From Adiantum capillus-veneris (lineage: Eukaryota > Streptophyta > Polypodiopsida > Polypodiales > Pteridaceae), in contig CM043971.1 in NCBI GenBank assembly GCA_014529385.2, forward strand, positions 57,228,709 through 57,292,708: 64,000 nucleotides of DNA, in the 5' to 3' direction. This document shows positions 22,079-30,529 of the stretch, in pieces (positions within the stretch are counted from its first letter, which is position 1; the number at the start of each line of letters is the position of its first letter). The notes under the pieces are model-generated. The model searched no databases, was not told the DNA's origin, and worked only from the letters and a program-made list of their open reading frames with translations. Both the position numbers and the translations under genes were made by a program.

Positions 22079-22411
22079 GGACATGGGTCTTACGAGCAAG
22101 GCCACCGCCCGGGGCGGTCACTTTTTAGAATGTGTATGATATCACGTGAGTTAACCGGAGAGGATTATTAAAAGACCAAAATGTATAAAAATGTATACAT
22201 ACAGAGGGGGATGGGGGTTTTTTAAATAGGCTCACAGTGTAAGTATAGTATGTATATTGGGGTATTATTAATTACCTCTTGAACGCATGTGATATAGGGG
22301 TCTTTTGATAAGTGACTGCCCCGGGGGCCACCGACACGGCCAGATAGTGTGTATGCTAGGGGGAGGCTATAAGATAGCATGGTTAGGTGGAGACTAGCAC
22401 ATGCATTACCA
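22074..22411 (+). repeat. 3' LTR of the old gypsy element, interrupted by a MITE
   Basis: It starts TGTAAGGACATGGG and ends GCATTACCA. Without the 218-bp insert and its 8-bp duplication it is exactly 112 bp, like the 5' LTR. Confidence 0.9.
22108..22325. mobile_element. 218-bp MITE-like element with 8-bp target duplication
   Basis: The terminal inverted repeats are CCCGGGGCGGTCACTT (left) and, on the other strand, CCCGGGGCAGTCACTT (right), with weaker symmetry reaching inward (GATATCACGTGAG versus TATATCACATGCG). It is flanked by the direct 8-bp repeat GGCCACCG (22100-22107 and 22326-22333), and the other LTR of the same retrotransposon shows the empty site with one GGCCACCG. An 8-bp duplication fits hAT-like or P-like families; the terminal sequence alone does not decide. 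No coding capacity. Confidence 0.88.
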
Positions 22412-22663
22412 CCCTACCATTTCTCTAAAAAACAAATTTCATGCAACATAGTGTTGGGATAGAGTTCTACCAGAATTACGGCAGAAACGAGTAAACTAAT
22501 GCACCATATTGGCTTATCAAAATTTAGTTTTAACTAGAGCCAGAACATCATTCATGCAGGGGTTTCACTAGACCAAGCTAAAGGTGTAATAAGTTTTTAC
22601 CCAAAAGTTGCTAGTAAAACATAACTTACTATCTAACACAGTAATCAAGTCAGGAAGAGCAGG

Positions 22664-23440
22664 TGTTAACCGACAAGTCAGACAATGGAGTCAATACTAG
22701 GTGAATAGGAAGCTTGGGGATTGCCCAACGCTTCCATGTTAACCGACAAGTTAGACAATGGAGTCAATATTAGGCGAATAGGAAGCTTGGGGACTGCCCA
22801 ACGCTTCCTATCGCTTGGTGTTGACCTTGGTGTTAAAGCAATTACAGGTGACAGTGAAGACCTTGGGACTGTGGAGTCACTACTGGGCAAATAGGAAGCT
22901 TGGGGACTGCCCAACGCTCCCTATCGCTTGGTGTTGACCTTGGTGTAACCAACGATGGAGACCCTTTTGGTGATGAGATTACAAGTCATGCAGTGGAGTC
23001 AATACTAGGCTAAGGACATTCAATCTCAAATGCTCTTCCACCTCAACGAACAGGCTTCATCTCAATAGCTTCCGAGGGTGGAATCTACATCAAGAAGGGG
23101 GGCATGTTAACCAACAAGGCAGACAGTGGAGTCAATATTGGGTGAATAGTAAGCTTGGGGACTACCCAACCCTCCCTATCGCTTGGTGTTGACCTTGGTG
23201 TTAAAGCCATTACAAGCAATAGTAAAGACCTTGGGACCGTGGAGTCACTACTGGGCGAATAGGAAGCTTGGGGACTGCCCAACACTCCCTATCACTTGGT
23301 GTTGACCTTGGTGTAACCGACGATGGAGACCCTTTTGGTGATGCGATTACAAGTCATGCAGTGGAGTCAACATCCCTAGCAAATAGGAGGCTTGGTGACT
23401 GTCCAACACTCCTTATCGCTTGGTGCTGACCTTGGTGATA
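22664..23440. repeat. Tandem LTR-like repeats, ~70-bp core in a higher-order pattern
   Basis: The core GAAGCTTGGGGACTGCCCAA followed by CGCTCCCTATCGCTTGGTG recurs six or seven times, alternating between two kinds of spacer (one with CAGTGAAGACCTTGGGAC, one with CGATGGAGACCCTTTTGG). At 23090-23105 AAGAAGGGGGGCA precedes TGTTAACC, which looks like a polypurine tract and the start of an LTR, so the array may be piled LTR fragments. A single related copy lies at about 60049-60125. Confidence 0.75.
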
Positions 23441-23563
23441 AAGTAATTAAACACCATTTTAGATGAAATGGAAAAATCCCACAACTTTGGGACTAATTTC
23501 AACGCCTATGGATTCCTATTTCCCATTAAATTTGGAAAATTTTCATTTAATTTGGGAATGTGC

Positions 23564-23825
23564 AAAAGAGATAGATTCTCAAGAAAATGGTGGTGTTGAG
23601 AAACACCTTTTAAAATTTTTATTTTTATGTGGGTGTTTCAAAACACTTCATAAAAGAGATAGATTCTCAAGAAAATGGTGGTGTTGAGAAACACCTTTTA
23701 AAATTTTTATTTTTATGTGGGTGTTTCAAAACACTTCATAAAAGAGAGATTCCCAAGAAAATGGTGGTGTTGAGAAACACCTTTTAGAATTTTTATTTTT
23801 ATGTGGGTGTTTAAAAATACTTCAT
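23564..23825. repeat. Three 88-bp tandem repeats with a dyad
   Basis: Units start at 23564, 23652 and 23740. Each contains GTTGAGAAACACC and, about 30 bases on, GGGTGTTTCAAAACAC, an inverted pair that could form a stem. Similar short dyads (GGTGTTTTTT..AACACC) occur at about 53180 and 53365. Confidence 0.9.
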
Positions 23826-23875
23826 AAAATCATACATAAGCTGGGGAAATTAAACAATGAGCAAGATATGAAATG

Positions 23876-24457
23876 CTATTCAATTTCTCCTATTAAGCTA
23901 GCATGTGCCTTCTCCATGACATTTGATGGGATCTTGATTGTTTTCGTAATTCTTCCACCCCTTGGAGTCCATGACCATACAATTGTATCAACACACTCCC
24001 AGCACTTTGGGTCAGCAAGATTGCAGCACCAACTCTTTTTCCAACAATCCTCATATTGTTCTTGGATTGTGGGATTTCGTTTTCGATGTTTTGGTGCCCA
24101 ATACTGAATCAGAACTTTCTTGTAGTTAGGAGATGATTTGTCTACATCAACATTTGACTCTGCCACTCCTAGCCATATCGGATATTCAGGATCTGCGGGT
24201 CTCACAAGAACAAGATCCCCTTTTCTTACATCAATTTGAGGCCTAAAGGCCTCTTGTGGCCTTGCACTTTGAGGACCAACATAGTGATCATTCAATTCTT
24301 CATATCCTTGAAACTCATCTCTGTCTTCCTCTATCTCTTGCATTCGATGACTCCCTATAGTCTTTGGCCAAAATGTTGTATATTCACCAATGTGTTTATT
24401 GGTTGGTTGTTCAAGCTCATTGATTATGTTTTGCCAATAAGTGATAACAGGCTCCAT
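23876..24457 (-). CDS. C-terminal segment of the DUF7869-like protein
   Basis: A 193-residue open piece at the end of the same gene. After a polar start (MEPVITYWQNIINELEQ) it holds VRKGDLVLVRPADPEYPIWLGVAESN followed by VLIQYWAPKHRKRNP and a Cys/Trp-rich stretch (KKSWCCNLADPKCWECVDTIVWSW). The pattern of a charged strand, PIWLG and YW resembles small beta-barrel domains that read chromatin or nucleic acid, but I cannot name one. A stop near 24460 separates it from the piece upstream (24850-24506), which is in another frame. Confidence 0.5.
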   Translation of the reverse strand: MEPVITYWQNIINELEQPTNKHIGEYTTFWPKTIGSHRMQEIEEDRDEFQGYEELNDHYVGPQSARPQEAFRPQIDVRKGDLVLVRPADPEYPIWLGVAESNVDVDKSSPNYKKVLIQYWAPKHRKRNPTIQEQYEDCWKKSWCCNLADPKCWECVDTIVWSWTPRGGRITKTIKIPSNVMEKAHASLIGEIE

Positions 24458-24893
24458 GTATTTTGTGGAGTCATGGTCCTTTCCCTTTAATAGAGAACAT
24501 CTTTTTCAAAATTCAAGATATGACTTAATCCCTTGAATAACAAGCGGACTATCTCTCACATAGTCTGCTATAGGTACCACATCTGGACAGCCTGTTGTTG
24601 GTAATTTTGGTTTTCCCTGGTCATCTTTTTTCCATAACTCAATTCCCGACTCCTTTGGCATCCAATTGGGTGATTTGGGATGAATTTTGTACTGCATTAC
24701 TGGGACTTCACCTTGCATATAGAAACGAAATTGAAGTGGCTTAGAGTGTCTGACTAGAGCATCTTGTCCATCACACATGTACCCTTGCACAAAGGATTTT
24801 AAGTCGGGAACTTGTGTCATCAAAAAATGGTGCTGGAGCTGAGCTTTCACATTTTTGAAAATGTTCCATCAGATGTGGAAAAGTGAATGTCAT

Positions 24894-25298
24894 TCATGTT
24901 CGCAATCTTTCTGAGAACCTACTAAACATTGCATCTATGTCCTCATGTGTATGACCCACCATTAAGAATCCCAAATGCACGGTTTTGAAAACTTCTTTTG
25001 CTACTAACAAGGATAAGTATGCAAAAAAATATCGATTTTTATTCTCTCCTGCACAATTATCTAGCTGTAGCAAAAGATTCTCAGGCAATTTTTGAAATAC
25101 AGGAGTGGGTATGGTATCCACAACACATTGAGAGGAAGTTGATTGTATGTGTACAATCTCTTCATTACATCCTTGGATGGCCAACGGTGGTGTCATTGTT
25201 GATGCATTCCTCTCATGCTCTTGCTTCATTTTGTTTTGGAGGTCTAGAGCTCTCCTTGAGTTCAATGCATTGAATAACGTTACATTGCTGCGTGGCAT
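24894..25298 (-). pseudogene. DUF7869 core segment
   Basis: A 134-residue piece of the broken gene above with the diagnostic motifs LDNCAGENKNRYF and VGHTHEDIDAMFSRFS. In this family the invariant Asp-Asn and His-Asp residues suggest an RNase H-like fold, by inference. Ahead of it lies a linker with MTPPLAIQGCNEEIVHIQ. The frames before and after are out of register with it. Confidence 0.65.
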
Positions 25299-25892
25299 AC
25301 CGTCATGGCATAAATCTCCTAGTCCATGGTTTTCTGTTCTTTCCAGATTCTGTAAGCATAATGCAATGGAACCAATTGTAGCATTGGGATCTGAAGGCCA
25401 TAGACCATTAAGTGAGATGCATTCGCATAATCTTTTGAGTTCACACGCAACCTAGGTATTGCTGTCTTTTTTTGATCCATTTTATCATGTATAATGCATA
25501 AATACTTATCCTTTTGCAACTAGGAGAACTTACGCCAGGTGTAGTACACATTCCCACAACTTTGTTGTTGCAACATGTGAATTCGATGTTCATCTTTCAA
25601 ACGTGCAATCATCTCGTTATCCTTTGTTGACTCTAGTTGAGACTTTATCCGACTACACACAACACATTTGGAGAACTCACTTGTTTTTGACAATGTCACA
25701 TTAGCAAACTCTGTATTCCAAATCCTATTGAATGTCGTGCTAGACATTGGCTTGAGACTCATATTGTCAAGTGTTTTATTGACATCATGTAAAATGTCTA
25801 CTTGCTTGTACGTGTTTGGTATTGCAAGCAAAGTTTCCCTAGTACCATCTTCCATGGTTCTACTCTTATGTGGCATTCTCTCCGAGTTTTCA

Positions 25893-27017
25893 TCAACTTC
25901 CCATTTCTGTATGGTCTCTTCCTTTTCTCATGACACCATCATTACCATGCACTGAGCGTCTAACCCCATTCTCAAAATGTTCACGGTAACGATAAAATGA
26001 AGTTTTTGGAATGCCATGAATTTCGTACCAAGCTCTACTGCAAACCTCACTGCAATTAAAAGAAAACACATAGCATGTCTTTGTAGTTGTTTTTTTCTCA
26101 CGCCATGCAGTCAACATTGTATCATACACATAGTTTGTTCTATTTTGCAAACTCTGTCCCCAAAATTCATTGCTCATAGCCATGACCTTATCTCGATTGG
26201 CATATTGACAACACCTTTTGGAACAACAATCTATGGTTGAAACAAGCTGGACAGATGCTAGAGATGCTTGATTGGATCTCTTAGAAGCTTTCACTGACAT
26301 TTTTGGCTTCCTATTTACAAAGCAATATTTCCGCTTTTTTGAAATAGGCTCTACCAAATAAGCTGATTCAATGCATGTGTCTTGTAACGCATGCATAGCA
26401 TGTAGATCCTCATAGCATAACAATTCTTTTCCATCCATAGTTGTCACTCTCTTGATAGGCCAACAAACTAGATTAATGTTGCATACACTAGCTTCTGCAG
26501 AAATAGTAGCCTCATCTGCATAGGATGTTTTGATACCAATACCAATGTTATCTTCACCTAGCTCACCAAAGTTTACAGAGTCAAACGGGCACACATACAT
26601 GACAACCCCTTCGGCTCCTACATGTGTTTTTCTTTCATCCCAAAGTTGAACCCTCTTATCCTTCCAAACCTCTCTGTAGCTCATTCCATTACATTGTGCA
26701 TCCAATGCTCCTTCTGCTTTTTTAGCCTCATGCATAGAAGCCCCTTCGTACTGCATCTCATTTATATGTTGCAACAACCCACTACTCCATTTCACAATAC
26801 TATGAAAAGCATCTCCCACTGTCAATGCATCCATTGTTGTAAAAGGGATGAGTGCTTTCTTTTCAAAACACAAATCAACTGACACCGATACATTGCCTTC
26901 CCCAATAAGCATGCCAGAACAATATGCACTTGGATTTATTTCAAATACAGTCCCAATGGAAACCTTTTGTATCGCTACAAACATGCACACTCTATCACCA
27001 TGATTGAAATTAGCCAT
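25893..27017 (-). CDS. N-terminal part of the DUF7869-like protein
   Basis: The longest open piece of this locus, 374 residues from MANFNHGDRVCMFVAIQKV. Residues about 1-80 look like a compact beta-rich domain (SIGTVFEINPSAYCSG, VSVSVDLCFEKKALIPF). The middle includes PFDSVNFGELGEDNIGIG and a basic stretch (SKKRKYCFVNRKPKMS). Residues about 265-345 hold several cysteines (DCCSKRCCQYANRDKV, SFNCSEVCSRAWYEIHGIP), resembling the zinc-binding and helical region that precedes DUF7869. The end (HFENGVRRSVHGNDGV) is followed by a frameshift. I cannot name a domain for the first 250 residues. Its 5' end lies close to the inverted repeat array at 27.1-29.0 kb. Confidence 0.6.
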   Translation of the reverse strand: MANFNHGDRVCMFVAIQKVSIGTVFEINPSAYCSGMLIGEGNVSVSVDLCFEKKALIPFTTMDALTVGDAFHSIVKWSSGLLQHINEMQYEGASMHEAKKAEGALDAQCNGMSYREVWKDKRVQLWDERKTHVGAEGVVMYVCPFDSVNFGELGEDNIGIGIKTSYADEATISAEASVCNINLVCWPIKRVTTMDGKELLCYEDLHAMHALQDTCIESAYLVEPISKKRKYCFVNRKPKMSVKASKRSNQASLASVQLVSTIDCCSKRCCQYANRDKVMAMSNEFWGQSLQNRTNYVYDTMLTAWREKKTTTKTCYVFSFNCSEVCSRAWYEIHGIPKTSFYRYREHFENGVRRSVHGNDGVMRKGRDHTEMGS

Positions 27018-27099
27018 ACCTGCAAGAAGATTTGCAAGAATAATTGTTAAACAAACCGCTTGCAGAGTATATTGATTTACGTAGCATAAAGCATAACAA

Positions 27100-28990
27100 G
27101 TATGTATGTGGGTGTTTCATGAGAAGCACCCTGTGGCCTGAAGGTCATAGGGTTCCCTCTATGCTACTAAGAATCTCTTTGTGCTCTATGCTCTATCGTC
27201 TATGCTCTATGATCTATATTGACTTCCTATGGCCCCTAGACCACAAGGCGCCCTCATTGTTTTGCTATGGCCCCAGTGCCATAGCTCTCTATGCCGGTAT
27301 AAATCATATCTGCTCTATATTAGCTCCCTTAGGCCTGAAGGCCATAGGGTTGTCCTCAAGATCACCTCACGGAGTTTCATGTCAAGTATATATACATCCT
27401 ATGGCCTTAGGGCCATAGGGAGTTTCATGTCAAGTATATATACATCCTATGGCACCCCATGACCCTAGGGCCATAAGATCTCCAAATGAAACATACGGCA
27501 ATGTATGGCCCTTGAGCTTATACATTGCAACCCCATGACCCTAGGGCCATAGGATCGGCATATGAAACATACGACAATGTATGGCCCTTGAGCTTATACA
27601 TTGCAACCCCATGACCCTAGGGCTATAGGATTTCTAAATGGAACATAGGGCAACGTATGGCCCTTGAGCTTATACATTGCAACCCCATGACCCTAGGGCT
27701 ATAGGATTTCTAAATGGAACATAGGGCAACGTATGGCCCTTGAGCTTATACATTGCAACCCCATGACCCTAGGGCTATAGGATTTCCAAATGGAACATAG
27801 GGCAACGTATGGCCCTTAGGCTTATACATTGACACCCTATGGCCCTAGGGCCACAAGACTTCAAAACATACAAAAAGACAACCTATGGCCCTAAGCCCAA
27901 GGGTGTGAGCATTGACACCCTATGGCCCTAGGGCTACAAGACTTCAAAACATACAAAAAGACAACCTATGGCCCTAAGCCCAAGGGTGTGAGCATTGACA
28001 CCCTATGGCCCTAGAGCCACAAGACTTCAAAACATACAAAAATACAACCTATGTCCAAGATGTCAAAGGTGGACAAGATATCAATGCAGCCCCATGCCCC
28101 TAGGGCCATAGGATCTCTATATGAAACATGTGGCACCCTATGGCCCTTGAGCTTATACATTGCCACCTCATGACCCTAGGGCCATAGGATTTCCAAATGG
28201 AACATAGGCAATGTATGGCCCTTGAGCTTATACATTGCCACCCTATGGCCCTAGGTCCACAAGATCTCACAACATACAATAAGAGAACCTAAGGCCCCTA
28301 AGCTCAAGGGTGCGGGTTCAAGGGTGTCCAAGATATCAATGTAGCCCCATGGCCCTAGGGCCATAGGATCTCTATACGGGACATGTGGCACCCTATGGAC
28401 CTTGAGCTTATACATTGCCACCCCATTACCCTAGGGCCATAGGATTTCCAAATGGAACATAGGCAATGTATGGCCCTTGAGCTTATACATTGCCACCCCA
28501 TTACCCTACGGTCATAGGATTTCCGAATGGAACATAGGCAATGTATGGCCATTGAGCTTAATCATTGCCACCCCATGGCCCTAGGGCCGTAGGATCTCCA
28601 TATGGGACATGTGGCACCCTATGGCCCTTGAGCTTACATATTGCCACCCCATGACCCTAGGGCCATAGGATGTCCAACTAGAAAGTAGGGCAACGTATGG
28701 CTCTTGAGCTTATACATTGTCGTGGACCTAGGGCCATAGGATCTCCAACTGGAACATAGGGCTATGTATTGGAGCTTATCCATTGTCGCCCCTAAACCCT
28801 AGGGCCATAGGATTTCCAAATGGAATATAGGGAAACTTATGGCTCTTGAGCTTATACATTGCCACCCTATGGCCCTAGGTCCACAAGCTTTCACATTGCC
28901 ACCGTAGGGCCACAAGGATCTCACCATAGGACATAGGATTTTCAAATGGAACTGAGTGCATGCTTGGATCCTTGACCTCCAACATTGCCG
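27100..28990 (-). repeat. Palindromic repeat array, left arm of a large inverted repeat
   Basis: About 1.9 kb of tandem ~76-80-bp units, each with a palindromic core related to CTATGGCCCTAGGGCCATAG. From about 27530 the unit reads core, GATTTCCAAATGGAACATAG, ATGGCCCTTGAGCTTATACA. The outer part (27120-27360) is a different subfamily rich in CTCTATGCTCTATG. Both parts are inverted relative to the array at 30540-33030: TGGAACATAG..ATGGCCCTTGAG here corresponds to CTCAAGGGCCAT..CTATGTTCC there. No coding frame in it is credible. Confidence 0.93.
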
Positions 28991-29500
28991 TCCTATGGTG
29001 TGAGCCCAGGGGTGGCTGAGGTGTCTTCATAATAATTTCGGCCATTCAAGGGATATCCGCAAGTGGCATAAATTAAAAAATTATTTAAAAAGTAATTAAA
29101 AAATAATTTTAAAAAAATTACGCTACGACAAACTTTGTCATAATGGGTTTTCAAATACACTTATCGATATCGGACAAAAAACTAACGCACAATTTTCGGG
29201 CTAATTTTTTTAAAATTTAGCTATTTTTAGTGTATTTTTTACTATGCAGATTTTGATTCTGGAGTCAAATTTTGCTTCATGGGTGTCGTTGCACTTGTAC
29301 TACAAAGATATAGACATTGACAAAGCCTTACACCAACTTTTTTTTTCCTGAAAAGCTCTTTCAATTTCGGAGCCGACGAGCTATGTCTCATTTTTGCACA
29401 AAGCCTAGAACTCTAGTAATCTCGACTGCAAACCCGTGAGAATAGCCCCTACATTCAAAATTCGAATTTTGCATTTCTAACCTAACCTAACTAACCTTAT
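28991..29500 (+). promoter_or_regulatory. Unique core between the arrays; candidate promoter region
   Basis: A non-repetitive AT-rich stretch (TTTAAAAAGTAATTAAAAAA) followed by mixed sequence ending in a CT-rich segment. It lies upstream of a CT-rich leader and splice donor on the plus strand, and between two outward-facing genes, so a shared promoter is possible. The piece CTGAAAAGCTCTTTCAATTT (29350-29372) recurs at 39094-39116, so part of the core exists elsewhere. No clear TATA box could be assigned. Confidence 0.35.
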
Positions 29501-30248
29501 CTCTCTCTTTCTCTCTCTACCACAGTTTTTTCCGCGCTGTCGCTCTCTTTCTCTCTCTCGTTTCTTGCTCAAAACCTACACAGAAACCTGCACAGAGCTT
29601 GTCTTTCTCTGTCTCTCTCTCCCTCTCTCCGTACACATATAGTTCTACACCATCGTTGCGATGCGCACACAGATCTACACGAAGCCATCGCCACAACCTT
29701 CAACAGAAGGACTGCTGTCGTGACCTCCCAAACACAGATCTGTTACCATCATTATCGCGGCCTCAACACACCTAAGTGACTGCTTGCTACTGCTGCTGCC
29801 GGTTTTCATCAAACACAGATTTACTCAGAGGTAACCTGTAGAAACCCTAATCTTTTTGCTTAATTCAGTTTTAATTGTTCTTAATCTAATTACGTTTTAG
29901 CTAAGTTGTGAATCACCTCTCTCTAAAACAATAAACAAAAATCATTACTTACATCTCTAAAACTGTAAAACTGTAGACTATAGAACTATAAAACAAAAAA
30001 ATCTCTAATTAGAGATCTAAAACTATAATACAGAATACTCTAATTAGAGACCTAAAAATATAAAACAGAAGACACTAATTAGGGACCTAAATTTGTAAAA
30101 CGAAAAACTCTTATTAGGGACCTAAATCTGTAAAACAGAAAACTCTTCATAAGTGACCTAAACTATAAAATTGTAAAACTCTAATTGCAAAAATCTCTAA
30201 TTACAAAAAAAAATATAAACCTGCAAATACAAAAGACAATAACTACAG

Positions 30249-30363
30249 AAAATTTTGAAACTATGGATACCTGCAATTCGGTTGTGGGAATTTGGGCACA
30301 CGTTGTAAGAGGACGAGTAGAGTGCACTATTGTTCAGTTGCAGGAGGATGGGAAAAGAAAGAG
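30249..30363 (+). CDS. Predicted exon 2 of the unknown gene
   Basis: A short coding exon with ATG at 30263, encoding 33 codons plus two bases (MDTCNSVVGIWAHVVRGRVE .. QLQEDGKRKR). Acceptor AACTACAG|AAAA and donor AAGAG|GTAAAA flank it. Without splicing, the frame stops two bases later in the donor. The small hydrophobic and charged strands look like a beta-domain but match nothing I know. Confidence 0.45.
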
Positions 30364-30529
30364 GTAAAAAGGTGGGAAAGAAAGTGTACACTATATGTGT
30401 TTATAAGATATGGTGTAATATAGTTTCTTTAAATTCATTTGTAGTCACTAAAATAAAACTAGACATCGAATCTTTAGAAGGGCAGACAGGGTGTGGCTAC
30501 ATAGGGTTTCACCTCATACTAAAGAGTAA

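Larger units (their letters stand above)
15039..22411 (+). mobile_element. Old Ty3/gypsy chromodomain retrotransposon
   Basis: A 7.4-kb element with a 112-bp left LTR (15039-15150), a primer site (15163-15174), gag, protease, reverse transcriptase, RNase H, integrase and chromodomain in gypsy order, a polypurine tract (22060-22073) and a right LTR (22074-22411). A 5-bp target duplication CCCTA lies on both sides (15034-15038 and 22412-22416). The right LTR is longer only because a 218-bp insert interrupts it. The LTRs differ at about 12 of 112 positions, so the insertion is old. The coding region has many stops and frameshifts plus a 1.25-kb insert at 20286-21540. Confidence 0.93.
23876..27017 (-). 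pseudogene. DUF7869-like gene, decayed (possible transposase-derived)
   Basis: A leftward gene spread over at least five frames: 27017-25893, 25876-25520, 25519-25319, 25298-24894, 24850-24506 and 24457-23876. The most telling block is QLDNCAGENKNRYFFAYLSLLVAKEV followed by FLMVGHTHEDIDAMFSRFS, the signature of the DUF7869 family, common in non-seed plants and some animals and thought to be transposase-like because of its spaced Asp/Asn/His residues. Upstream blocks have Cys pairs (CSKRCCQ, KCVVCSRIK) that could bind zinc. At least three frameshifts and one in-frame TAG break it. A splice-acceptor-like TTCTTGCAG lies just upstream of the first ATG on the minus strand, so an upstream exon may exist. 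Function unproven. Confidence 0.7.

Noticed and set aside
22678-23285. Minus-strand frames rich in Pro/Ser (PQASYSPSSDSTVPRS)
   Set aside because: They are a by-product of the tandem repeat and show no protein signature.
25520-25560. A donor-like GTAAGT and an acceptor-like CCTAG on the minus strand within 14 bases
   Set aside because: Too short to be an intron; the TAG is better read as a stop in the decayed DUF7869-like gene.
28355-28552. Repeated short protein with YDRRVMGWQCISSRAIHCLC
   Set aside because: A reading of the tandem repeat, not a gene.
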